64,000 bases of DNA from Stentor coeruleus (Eukaryota > Ciliophora > Heterotrichea > Heterotrichida > Stentoridae): contig MPUH01000188.1 of assembly GCA_001970955.1 (NCBI GenBank), forward strand, positions 1 to 64,000, read 5' to 3'. A program made the translations under genes and the position numbers. Under the pieces are notes generated by a model. It saw only the letters and a program-made list of their open reading frames with translations, was not told where the DNA came from and made no database searches. Shown here in pieces: positions 21,940-32,867 of the stretch (positions are counted from its first letter, which is position 1; each line of letters begins with the position of its first letter).

Positions 21940-24363
21940 ATGGGAAATAATATATCGATAAACCAAGGTCCACTAAGGTTTGAAAAGCTGAAGATCGAAA
22001 CATTTATTCCTAAATGCCAGATAGATGCTTATAATTTCTTTACTAAATTTTCAGCTGCGATTAGGGAAAAAAATGCAAACCAGCCTCTTGTATCATCAAT
22101 TGGCGACCAAAGCTTAGGAAAAAGCTTCCTTTTAAATCAAATATTCCATACAAATTTCGAAATAAAGCTGAATTTTGCTGAAGGGAAAAAAACTGACGTC
22201 TTAAACCATGAAAATATTGAATTTTATAAACTCTTTGACTTAGAAGGTATTGGAAGTAATTCTAGTTCTCCAAGAAGAGACCATTTAAATCTTTGCTTTT
22301 CTTTAACTTTTTCAAATCTAGTCCTCTTCCAAATCAAGCACCATTCAATTTATGACAACAAAAAGTTCTTTGATAAAATTGCTTTCACTTATTGGCTTAC
22401 AATAAAAAAACTTAAATTCAATAAGCATCCATTGACCAAGATTGCCCTTATTCTCAGAGACACTGATGAATTAGATTTACCTTCAAAAGAAGAAAATGAA
22501 AACAAATTAAAACAAGATATAGAGTATTTCTGTCAATTAATCAATATCAGAATAGATGATTATAATCTTAGATTAAGAGAAGAACTTCAGCTAAGTCAAG
22601 AAATTAAACAATCTAATGTAAACATAGATGATCTTATCCCTCATGATGATGAATACAAGTTAAAATTCTGTCATTATCATGCTTATGGATGGAATAATGA
22701 AACTAAAACCATATTGGAATGGGATGGTAATTCAAGAACCCAATGGCAAAGATTAGATCCACAAAAACTTAAAAATGAGATTTTACAAATAGTAAATTCC
22801 ATAAAAAAACCAGATAATTTTTTTGAAGAGCATAAGAATAATGACGAGTATATGTTTTTACAAAGCAATTCTAAAAAAAAAGAACTTAATGAATGGCTTA
22901 AGATTTATAGAGACCAAATCCTTGAATTTGAAGATACTTCTAATATTGAAGATTGGGTTATTCATGAATATTATTTAAGTACTGAGTTAGATGCTGGGTT
23001 TGATTGCGAAACTTTTGATGAATTGGTTTCAAGGATGGAGTTTTTGCCTGATTATTTGAAGAAAATGAAAATAAGAGATAAAATGATTGCTGAAAAAATT
23101 AACAAAGAAACAGAGTTTTCTATTGAAGAGATGAAAAATGAACATGAACAGAGTCTTAATGATATTGTGATGTCACTTGGTAGTGCTCATAAGGCAAGAA
23201 TATTTATCACTAGTCTTGTAAAAGATTCTGCATATCATTATTCAAGTTTTATGGGCTTTTCACTTATTGATATAATAACAGAATTATCAAATAATAATCT
23301 TACAAGTTATAATGATATAAAACTAATGAACAACGAATACAATAATTTGAAAAATAGAGATGAAAATTTGATACTGTTTATAATAGAGTGCATATTTAAT
23401 TTCCCTGAAAATTCACAACTAATTACTGTAGAGATTAATAAAATCCAAAGAATGAAAAAAGTGTTTATGTGTTTGTGTTATTATGATGAAATGATTAAAT
23501 TTTATAATATTAGAATCATGCCAAAGATTGAAAAGTATATCTTTATTGGAATATTTTGTATATTCCTTAAAAAAATTCAAAGGGTTTTTAAATCAGAGGA
23601 AGATATTTCGCTTCAATGCAACTTAGAAGACACTCAAAGAAAAATTAACTCTTTTGATTTCCAATTGTATAGCATGCACTTAACTGAGCTCTTAAATAAC
23701 TTGGAAAGCTCACTTACACCTAAGCTTCCTGAATTCTTGAATCTTTTAAAAGATTACTTTAAAATAAGAATGCAAATAATCACTGAAAAAGCTACAGCGA
23801 AGTCTTTTATGAATTCTGACACTATCTGTAATTTATATGAAAGAAATCATTCGATTATATCAACTTCAATTAGCATATCAACAGTTTCAGGAAGTATCAT
23901 GATAATAGGAGGTTATGCAGTTCGTGCCCTAGTTTCTTTATATGCAATTGCTGATGCTATAGCTATTGCCGTATATTGGGGCGCATTAACAGCCGAATTT
24001 GGATTATCTGCTGCAATAATTGGAACTGGAGGCGCAGCTATATTATTAGCAATTCCTATTTTTGTGGGTCATAAAATATATAAAGCAGGAGTTAAAATGT
24101 TTAAAATTTCAACTGGAGAAATAGGATCTTATAAGGATAAAATTATAGCAAAAAAAGATTTTGATGCTAAATATAGTATATTGAGTGTGAATTCTGAAAC
24201 TCACATGAAACATTGTTATTATGAAGAAAACTATCCTATTTTAAAGACAAAACCTAATGAATTTTATAATAGCATAGTTGTGAAACGTGATCTTTCTAGT
24301 TCGTTGTCTGCAACAATTTTTAGTTATTATAGTGTGACCCTCATTCAACGTAAAAAAGCATAG
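21940..24363 (+). CDS. GBP/atlastin-like dynamin-family GTPase with C-terminal membrane segments
   Basis: 807 residues. A large GTPase domain has the P-loop GDQSLGKS (55-62, GxxSxGKS with the Gln-Ser seen in guanylate-binding proteins), a DxxG motif in FDLEGIG, and ILRDTDE, where GBP-family proteins have an RD motif instead of NKxD. A helical region of about 400 residues follows. Near 640-720 are two long hydrophobic segments ([17 protein letters not shown] and [20 protein letters not shown]), probably a membrane hairpin or two helices, then a polar tail. The N-terminus MGNNISIN fits an N-myristoylation signal (Gly2, Ser6). Family members remodel membranes or act in vesicle fusion. Target membrane and role here are unknown. 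Confidence 0.8.
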
Positions 24364-24521
24364 ATTAGATAATATAGGAATTTTAGATCATAAATAAAAT
24401 TCTATATAACTACATCATAACCAAACATAAAATATCAACCCAAACTATTTTCACTTAAATTTCAAAAAAAATTCAATCTTCATCTTTAACATACCATTCA
24501 TATCTTTCATATAGAATAATA

Positions 24522-25895
24522 ATGCTAAAATATATCAAAGAGAGCTACTTCTCAAGATCTAGCATCGAACTCTTTACCGTGTATTTCGGTATTTTCTGCG
24601 CTGCTTTTGTCTTCACTGTAGTCTTTCCATTTGCAAATGACATGGTAATGACATTTGGTGTAGTTCAAGACCGTAATGAAACTGGATATTGGGTTGGTCT
24701 AATTGCCACTTCATTAATGATAGGCCGAGTAATCTCATCTCCAATTTGGGGATGTATTATGGACTCATGGGGTCGAAGACCAGTAACTTTATTTGCCTTG
24801 ATAAGTATGTCAATTCTTTCAACAACATTTGGTCTAAGTACAAACTTAGTATTTTCTCTTATTATAAGACTTATACTAGGTTTATTATCCCCATTATTAG
24901 TATCATCTAAGACTATAATTGCTGAATTATGTAAAGGGGAACAAGTATCATCAAGTATGGCTTGGATTGTTATTGCATGGAATGTAGGGAGTATTTCAGG
25001 AAGCTTTTTTGGGGGAATACTTGCAAATCCTGTTAAAAAAGGATGGATTGATATGGAGTTTTTCAGAGTTTTTCCGTTTTTTTTATCAAATTTTATGCCT
25101 GCGGTACTTTGTGTTTTTGCCCTTGTATTGAGTTATTTTTATTTGAGAGAAACTTTGGTTAAAGTTGAAAGAGGAGGGGCTAAGAAATATAATAGGAGTA
25201 TTTTGGATATGATTTGTGATAGGAAAGTGTTTCCGATTGTTATTGTTTATGGGATTGTTAGTTATAATTTTACTGCGTTTCAGGAACTAATTACACTGTT
25301 TTCTTGGGCGAAAAAAAGTGCTGGAGGACTTGAATTATCAGTAGAGAGTATTGGTTATTTGCTTGGAGGGACGAATTTTACAATTTTATTTGTCCAGAAA
25401 CCTTTTTATATGTATATTGTGCATAACTATGGGAACTACAACATTGCTGCATTTGGACTTATATCAATGGCTATTAATATATCACTTATGCCTTATGTGA
25501 GTATTATACAAAACTCATATATAGCTTATGGTGTTTTATTTTTCCTTTGCATTATATTTTATATGCTAGATTTCATGATTAGTACTTCTGTTTTAGTTAT
25601 GATAAATAATTCAGTCCCTCATCATGAATTAGGTCGTATTAATGGAACAACTATGTCTTTAAATTCATTAGTTAGAGCTTTAGCACCAACATCTATTGGA
25701 TTGCTATTTGCCTTAACAATAAATAGTGGCCTTCCTTTGCATTTTAATGTTACGACTAGCTTTTTTTATTTATCCTCGCTTGCTTTGGTGGCTGATTTTT
25801 TTGCTTTTAAAATATGCAAATCTATTGAAAATGGATGTGAAGATATTAGTAAAGAAATAGCGTTGGTAGATATTACTGAAGATAAAGAGACCTAA
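24522..25895 (+). CDS. Major facilitator superfamily transporter, ZIFL-like
   Basis: 457 residues with about twelve hydrophobic helices. The loop between helices 2 and 3 carries the MFS signature (WGCIMDSWGRRPV), and the preceding helix (GLIATSLMIGRVISSP) resembles plant ZIFL/tetracycline-resistance-like carriers. Cytosolic N- and C-termini are short, and the central loop after helix 6 (LRETLVKVERGGAKKY) is charged. Such carriers move small organic molecules or metal chelates by proton antiport, but the substrate cannot be inferred. Same direction as the GTPase gene, 158 bases downstream of it. Confidence 0.85.
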   Translation: MLKYIKESYFSRSSIELFTVYFGIFCAAFVFTVVFPFANDMVMTFGVVQDRNETGYWVGLIATSLMIGRVISSPIWGCIMDSWGRRPVTLFALISMSILSTTFGLSTNLVFSLIIRLILGLLSPLLVSSKTIIAELCKGEQVSSSMAWIVIAWNVGSISGSFFGGILANPVKKGWIDMEFFRVFPFFLSNFMPAVLCVFALVLSYFYLRETLVKVERGGAKKYNRSILDMICDRKVFPIVIVYGIVSYNFTAFQELITLFSWAKKSAGGLELSVESIGYLLGGTNFTILFVQKPFYMYIVHNYGNYNIAAFGLISMAINISLMPYVSIIQNSYIAYGVLFFLCIIFYMLDFMISTSVLVMINNSVPHHELGRINGTTMSLNSLVRALAPTSIGLLFALTINSGLPLHFNVTTSFFYLSSLALVADFFAFKICKSIENGCEDISKEIALVDITEDKET

Positions 25896-26456
25896 ATAAA
25901 AATCGAAATTCTAATAGCACTAAATATTTTTTCAAACATAAAACTCCTCATATTAAATATTAGATTTTAATAAGTAATCATAATTAAAAGCACTTCATTA
26001 TTATTAATTATCCATTAAATCATAATAAGGCTCAATAATCCAAAAATCTCATCTTTATATTATTTTTTATATCATAAAATAATATAAAATATACCTTAAA
26101 TAACCATCGGATATCTGAATATAATTCTTTTATTTTTTTGCCTTAAGTTACTATGCTTATATTCTTTTATCATTCAAGTTAAACTTATCAAAAAAACACT
26201 TTACAAAGACAAGCATCTAATTTTTTATCACCCCTTTCATCAGGTAAATTAATAAAATTTCAACTTCTCTTTCATGCTCATTAACTTCAGCATTTCCTTG
26301 TCTCATATATTAACTGATTTCAATATAGTTGTTACCTCCAATTTATGACTTACCTCAAAATACAAAATTAATCTCAAATATTTTCCTTTTAACCAATAAT
26401 ATTATCCCCTAATCGCCTAGCTTGAAAAACACAAATATTATATTAAACATACTCTA
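25896..26456. other. Spacer between convergent genes
   Basis: 560 AT-rich bases between two 3' ends. The part near the kinesin gene is C-rich on the plus strand, that is G-rich on that gene's own strand. No gene seen. Confidence 0.5.
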
Positions 26457-28739
26457 TTATGGTTTTTTTAAAGAAATTGTAACAGAAGGAGTTGGGGTTT
26501 TTTTCTTCATGTTCCAAGTGTTTTTAACAATATCCGTAGCTTCCTCAGCTGTAAGTATTTTAGAATTCAATCCTTTAACAAGGCTCGATATAGACGATTG
26601 ACTTTTCTGCTGCAGGACATTTTTCGCAATCAAATTCTTCCTTTCTGTTTCTTTTTGTGTTGGCGTCCTATGTCTTTCTACACTTTTATACCGATCTTTC
26701 ATATTCTCAATCTGATAAATATTACTAAAAGCCCCTTTCAAGCTTTTCTGTCCTTTCTGCAACCCTTCACCAGTTTTAATATTCGCAGTAACCGAACTAG
26801 CTCTTAATCTTTCAGATAATTCTGGTTTAGTAATCTCTTCAATCTTCTCTTTTAAAACAAAATTCGAAGATTTAACCTCTTTTCTTGCCCTTCTCGCCTC
26901 TTCTAATTTTGATAACTTAATTTTTTTCTCACTATTTTTTGGGGACAATATAAACTGTTTTATAGTAGGACTTTCATCAAACGATACTTTCGAACATGTA
27001 AAACTCGCTGAAAAATCCTCATTTGGGGTATTTAAATAAGAAGATTGTGTCATAGTCGAGATTTGTTTTTTCATCTCTTCAATTTCTTGTTTCATTCTAT
27101 TAATAATCGCATCTTTAGCTACACTTTCCTCTTTGTTTTTCTGTGCCTCCTGTTTGATTTGTGTGTTTTGTATATGCAAATCCAAAGCTTCTAGTTTTAA
27201 ATTTCTCAACATAATCTGCAATTCTAATATTTCTTTTTTATCATCTTTTTTCAGTATCGACATCGCTTGCTGGAGATTTGATTTAGTTTTTAAATTCATA
27301 TACAAATTTTCTAAAAGCTCAGCTCGAGCTTCTTCATTTTCTTTTATATTTTGTTTTATAAATATAAGTTCATGTTTCAAAGCCCGAAGTTCTTTACTAT
27401 TAAGTTCTTCAGTCTGATATTTTCCTAATAATTTTTTCATTTTCATAGTATTATCTTCATTTAATAACTCAATTTCTCTTATACTTTTTTTAATTTCCCA
27501 ATGTTCTTCAAAATTCATCATTATTTTTTGTGATATATCTTCTAAACCTTCTTGACTATCTATTCTTGGTTCCCCACTTAAAACTATATCTTCTGGTTTA
27601 TTAATCTGAGATTTTAAAAAATCTATTTCTTGTCTTAAAGAATTGATAATATCTTTATATTCACTAACATGAGCTTCAACTTCTTTTGTATTCTGAACAA
27701 CTTTATTTTTAATATTTCTTGCCCTTTCAGCATATTTTAATGTATTCAATGTTTCTTCTAATGCTGATGATGATGGAGAGATACATGCGATCATAATAGT
27801 TTGAGTATTTCCTCCTAATGATTCTTTGAGTATTCTTGTTAGTTTTGAATCACGATAAGGAATGAATTTACCACGTTTGTTACAATCGCTTAGGATATTG
27901 ATACAATTACCTAAAGCTAATAAAGAACGGTTTATATTTGCCCCTTCTATCATTCTTTGACCACGATTTTCTGTACTTGCAGCACGTTCACTACCTGCAA
28001 GGTCGATAAGGCAAAGTTTTGATGTGAAAACACTACTAACGATGTTTTTATCTTTTTGAGACTGTTCGAGAGAAAGCTGGAGGATTGCATGGGAACGGGT
28101 TGAGAACTGGTTTGCTGCGGTTGATGCCATGACTCGTATGGAATTCCCTGAATCGATTATCTCTTTAGCTTCAGCTGATGAAGTGATTTCAAATTCTCTC
28201 AAGTTAGGAATTATCACACCTTTTAATGGGTCTTCAACTACCATTAAGTTTTCTCCAGAGCCTAGAAGGTCTCTGACGTGTTCATTGTAGATTTCTAAAT
28301 AGCTGAGTTTTAAGACAAAATCACAGCGTTTGTTTGTCATTGATGTGATACAGTCATCTACTGCTATATAGACTACTCCTTTTTCTTGTTTAAAAGTAGA
28401 TGAACTTCCTAGCATTGTGTGAGTCTTACCTGCACCTGTCATCCCATAAGCGAAGCAGGTTCCATTTAGTCCATTGCATACATCTTCTACTAAGGATTTA
28501 AGTTCTTCTCGATATATTTTTAAATTCTCAGATCGCTCCGTGAAGACCTTGTCGAAAGCATAACTGTTTTCTTTAATAAAGTTTCCTCGCTGCTCACGTA
28601 CCCAGATCTATGTAAAAGTTACAATACTATCTTCTGACCTTGTGATTTTTTCTGCTCGGATTGCCTTTTCTTTTTCTGACATAGGCCGCACTCTGACAAA
28701 GACTCTGAAAGGAATTATTTCTTCTTGTTTAATTTCCAT
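26457..28739 (-). CDS. Kinesin-8-type motor protein
   Basis: Two exons, 28739-28623 and 28607-26457, around a 15-nt intron give 755 residues. Exon 1 supplies the first motor strand (FRVFVRVRPMSEKEKA). The motor has a P-loop GMTGAGKTHTM (about 94-104), switch I NQFSTRSH, switch II LIDLAGSERAAST, and the helix ENRGQRMIEGANINRSLLAL, whose wording is typical of kinesin-8 (KIF18/19). All catalytic motifs are intact. A neck and coiled coil (about 345-580) and a basic tail rich in Lys/Arg/Ser follow. Kinesin-8 proteins walk to plus ends and shorten microtubules. Roles in spindle or ciliary length control are known for the family. The start ATG lies inside the first copy of a 90-bp tandem duplication. 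Confidence 0.92.
28608..28622 (-). other. 15-nt spliceosomal intron
   Basis: On the coding strand GTAACTTTTACATAG. Removal joins the N-terminal beta-strand of the kinesin motor to the rest of the domain in frame and removes a TAG. Confidence 0.93.
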
Positions 28740-28916
28740 AATGTATTAAGTAGTTTTCATTTTAATTTCGATTAGATTGCAATATAAGACAACTTAGATA
28801 TGGATATTAAAATGATTGTTTTTTGACATAATGTATTAAGTAGTTTTCATTTTAATTTCGATTAGATTGCAATATAAGACAACTTAGATATGGATATTAA
28901 AATGATTGTTTTTTGA
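28737..28916. repeat. 90-bp perfect tandem duplication at the kinesin-8 start
   Basis: Bases 28737-28826 recur immediately at 28827-28916. The unit begins with the complement of the ATG, so the start codon is present twice on the minus strand. Only the copy nearer the gene opens the motor frame; the outer one meets a stop after about a dozen codons. No N separates the copies. It may be a recent real duplication of the 5' flank or a missed contig overlap. Confidence 0.9.
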
Positions 28917-29572
28917 TAAGGAAAATTATGGCTTATGTGTAGATGCACAAAGAAATATAAAAAAAATCTTAGTAATGTGTTTATATTGAATATTAATAAG
29001 TTAAAAATAATATATTTGAAGAGAATATTTAAGATGCTACTAATGTTTTATGTATTTATTGACTTTTTATTTATGTTGATTTTATTATTTTTGAATTTGT
29101 GGCATTGTATTTGAAATGCTAGTTTCCTAAATTGCGGCTGCATTATAAGAAACTAGTTATTTTATAATTGTACTTATCGTTGTTATTTAAAAGAATCAAT
29201 ACTTAAAATATTTCAGGGGGGTGACAAATATAGTTTTTACTTAGAAATATCTCAATAATATTTCTATGATTAAGAATTCCTTTAATATTAGCATTTTTTT
29301 ATATATCATAATTCTTCTGCATTAAAATGAAGTACACAACTAAAAATTTTCTAACAAAAATCATCCAAGTCAAAATTACCATAGCCTATAAAAATAAAAA
29401 AAACCAAAACTCAAACTTTTTCCAAAATCTCTAAAAAACTCAACCAATCATAAAAATCTTTAATCCACCATATCACTTACCACAAAAACCCTTTCAAATT
29501 TTATAATTATCAATCTTCACAATTTCCCAAAACATATGATTTTTAATTTTGTATTTTATTATACTTTAACAA
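28917..29572. other. Gene-free stretch between divergent genes
   Basis: About 650 bases. The right third (29300-29550) is C-rich and almost free of G, the pattern seen in front of other plus-strand genes here. No gene found. Confidence 0.55.
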
Positions 29573-30982
29573 ATGGGATGTTTTACACCAACATGTAGGA
29601 AATCTCTTATTTTAATATCAGATCGTTTATGCACATACAATCGTTCAGGTAAAATCCCAGTCAAAGTTCGAAACAGACTTGGTGCTGTCATCGGTTCCCA
29701 AAACGTCATATTTCAACCAACAGACCCAATTCTTATAACAAGTAAAGAAATATCTTTAGGCTCAGAATCCTTTCTAATATCTTCATGTATCCTACCAGGA
29801 ATGGATCCAAGAGGTGAATATAAAAAACAATGTCAAGACAATTGTTTTTACTTATACAACGATTCTGGGGTTTTGTGCTGTTTATTTGATGGTCATGGAA
29901 GCCAAGGTGAAAAAGTTGCCGAGTTTTGTCAGAGTGTTATAGAAAAAATTTTCTATCAAGAACAAGCTCTTTTGATTGTAATAATTATTTAGTCGAATCC
30001 AGATAGTTTTATAAAGCGAGCAACAGAAAAATGCGATAACGAGCTTAGTTCTAATCAAAACAATATTGATTCTGAGTACTCAGGATGGTAACTTAAACTT
30101 AGTACAGGTGTTTTGATTTATATAACCACATCAACAATCTATTGTGGAAGTGTTGGGGACTCCAGAGGGATTATCGCTACTACAATTCAACCTGATATCC
30201 TTCCTGCTCCCCCAGCTAATCAAGGTATAGAACGTGAAATACTTGCAGGTATCAAACAAAGACGTAAAAGTTTTGTCGAGACAACAATCCACTCAGTCCA
30301 ACTAACAAAAGATCAAAAACCTGAAGATCCAGAAGAACTTCAAAGAATAATCAAATTTGGAGGTCGAGTTCAAAGACTTACTGATAATTTAGGTAACAAA
30401 ATAGGCCCATATCGTGTTTGGAAATTAAAAACTAATACCCCAGGTCTTGCTATGAGTAGATCAATTGGAGATATGATTGCCAAAAATATTGGGGTAATTT
30501 CTGAACCAGTTTGTACAAGTTATAAAAGAATAGAAGAAGATTTATTTATTGTTATTGGAAGTGATGGGATTTGGGATGCTATGGATAATGAAGATGTTGG
30601 AACTTTTGTTGAATGCTATAGGAATAAATGTAAAACTTTTGTTGATAACTGGTGTATTGGTATTGATATTAATCCTAGTAATTCATGTATTGCTCAGATT
30701 GTAAGTGAGGAAGCTAGGATGAGATGGTATGCTATTGTTGAGGAAGAAGATGTTATGATTGATGATATTTCATGTATTGTTGTGGAGATTAGGAGAAATG
30801 CTGAAATTGGGGTTAAACATTCAAAGAGGCCGGTACCGATTGAAGAAGTGTTGGAAAAAATTGATGAGGATGAGGGGGAGGGATTGAAGAGAGCTCCGAC
30901 TATTAAGGAAATTATAGTTAGGGATCCGAGAAGAGGCAGTTTTGTATCGGATAAGATTGAAGGGTTAGATTTTCTTGGGTAG
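29573..30982 (+). CDS. PP2C-family protein Ser/Thr phosphatase
   Basis: Three exons (29573-29977, 29993-30087, 30103-30982), separated by two 15-nt introns, give 459 residues. PP2C motifs occur in order: LFDGHGSQGE (DGHG at 106-109, metal ligands), the spliced segment reading SGCTGVLIY (usually SGSTA), VGDSRGII, MSRSIGDMIAK, IGSDGIWDAMDNEDV and DDISCIVVEI. All metal-binding Asp are present, so it should be an active Mg2+/Mn2+-dependent phosphatase. The N-terminus MGCFTPTC (Gly2, Cys3, Cys8) suggests myristoylation with palmitoylation and membrane attachment. The C-terminal 40 residues are acidic then basic. Confidence 0.93.
29978..29992 (+). other. 15-nt spliceosomal intron
   Basis: GTAATAATTATTTAG. 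Removal joins QALLI to SNPDSFIKRA in the PP2C protein and eliminates the TAG that otherwise ends the frame. Confidence 0.93.
30088..30102 (+). other. 15-nt spliceosomal intron
   Basis: GTAACTTAAACTTAG. Phase 2; removal rebuilds a Cys codon (TG/T) and the conserved SGCTGV stretch of the phosphatase. Confidence 0.93.
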
Positions 30983-31190
30983 TAAATAATTTTTGTAGAT
31001 GGCAATATGAGTTTTTTTAGATGGATTATTAGGTTGTTAGGGTATTTAGGAAAAATTTAGTTGTTGGTATTTTATAATAAAATAAAGGTATTTATTAATA
31101 TTACTACACTACAAACCTTTTCATATTCATATAAAACCTATAATCATAAAATTCCTCTTCTAAACATAGAAATTAAACTTCATGTCTAAC

Positions 31191-32843
31191 TTAATTTTTT
31201 TTAATATACCCTTCAAGTGATTTCAAATAATCCCTAAGCGGATACAAGTCCCTAATTTCCTCAAAACTTCTCCCTTCTGTATGAGTCGATATATCCAATC
31301 CATCTTGTATTTTCTCCAACTCCTTCCTCAAAGTTTCAAGCATTTTAATCTGACTCAAAACAATTTTCTTCTGATTAATCCTATAAAACAAAGCACTTTT
31401 CATCCTCCCCGAGCAATCAGTCTTCAAAAGTTCCTCATCATATTCTAAATTAGTGGTAAATTCTTGATGTAATTCAATACAAACACTTAAGAATTTATCA
31501 ATAATTCCTAATTCTACCTGTATATCCGATGGAAAATTCTTAACTGTAACCGTAATCATTTCTCTATAATATATAAAAACATCAACATTTAATCTTTTCG
31601 GCTTAAGTCCATAAAGTTCTGTACTAGTACAATATTCTTCACTTTTAGCTTCTATATCTTCAAGTTTAACAAGTCCTTCTCTACCTGATCTAGATAACCA
31701 TAATAAAAAATAAACAGTATCATATCTATTGTTTGGTATAGCAAATCCATAATCTAACAACAAATTCCTATTATTCAATCGGCCATATGCATTCAAAACC
31801 TGTTCTCCTTTTTTAAAACTAGTCCTCACACCTGTACTCATAAAAAAATAATACTCTCCTTGAATCTTTAAATCATCAAGAACATTATCTTCTTCATCAT
31901 AAGCGCTTTCATCTTCACTTGTACATTCAGCAACATTCCTTTCATCATCTTCACTTGAACTACTTCTATAATTTTCTAACACATTATCTAATTCCCATAT
32001 ATTTTTTATTTGAGGAAGTTCTGATTTCTCAAGATACTTTTCTAAACGATTTGTGTTTTTTCTATAATCAACTTCGATATTGTATTCAAGTTTCAAATCT
32101 AAAAAATCTGTACAGTCTACTTCAGAAGTTTGATTTTCAGCTTGAATTATAAGTGTTGATTTTTCTTCACTTTCATAACTTGTATAAACTTCACCATGAT
32201 TTGTATTATCGGCTATAGGAATTAACATACCTCCTTCCCATGCATAACCTCTTGTACAACAAACTTTCCAAGACCACATGAATTCTTCATATAAATTTTT
32301 TTCTGGGGGAAAATATTCAGGATAGTTTTTAATAATACCATAAATGCCTTTCCAAATCCTAATAATTCTGTTCCTCCATTTCATATTGTCGTAGACTAGA
32401 AGTTTATCTTGTAACTCAGCTAGTTCTTCTTTAGTCCAATCAATCATGTTACTAAACCCAGACATTGTTGTGAAATATGGGTGCCAGAAACTCTCAGGAC
32501 CTTTGAGTTTTTCATATAAAACAAACACCCAGAGTATATGATCATTACCGCGTGAATGCTTAGTGAAAAAACGTTTTTTGAATATATACCCGATTTCGCT
32601 TGATTTTGCTCTTTGTAAATTTATGCATATACTATATGGGACAAAAACATAAGCTTTGTTTGGGGGGATGTCATTTTTGGCTGCAGTTCCAATAACCCCT
32701 TCATCCCAGAATGCGACTGGGTAATCTAGCTAATTTTTCTTTACATTTGGACAAATAACCCCATTCTCATCAGCCCACTTTTTATAAGCTGTGTAAATTG
32801 GATCAGCCTTAAGAGCTTGTGTCTTTTCAACATTGACATCCAT
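31191..32843 (-). CDS. SET-domain lysine methyltransferase, SETD3/RuBisCO-LSMT-like
   Basis: Two exons (32843-32745 and 32729-31191) around a 15-nt intron give 545 residues. The N-terminal part (GTAAKNDIPPNKAYVFVP, then ILWVFVLYEKLKGPESFWHPY) matches the SETD3/LSMT class, where the SET core is split by a long helical insert. The Asn-His motif of the cofactor site is LIPIADNTNH. The last SET motif is GEQVLNAYGRLNNRNLLLDYGF. Between them lies an extra stretch of about 130 residues, very acidic (SSSEDDERN, DEEDN), not usual for the family. The C-terminal helical substrate-binding domain is present. Substrates of this class include actin His, ribosomal proteins and other cytosolic proteins; the one here is unknown. 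The start lies 24 bases from the start of the divergent TPR gene. Confidence 0.88.
32730..32744 (-). other. 15-nt spliceosomal intron
   Basis: On the coding strand GTAAAGAAAAATTAG. Removal joins ENGVICPN to LDYPVAFWDEG in frame. Confidence 0.93.
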
Positions 32844-32867
32844 ATTAATAACCTTTTTCTTATTAAA

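Noticed and set aside
32817-32867. Upstream in-frame ATG for the TPR gene
   Set aside because: It lies inside the first coding exon of the divergent SET gene; the ATG at 32868 fits the spacer.
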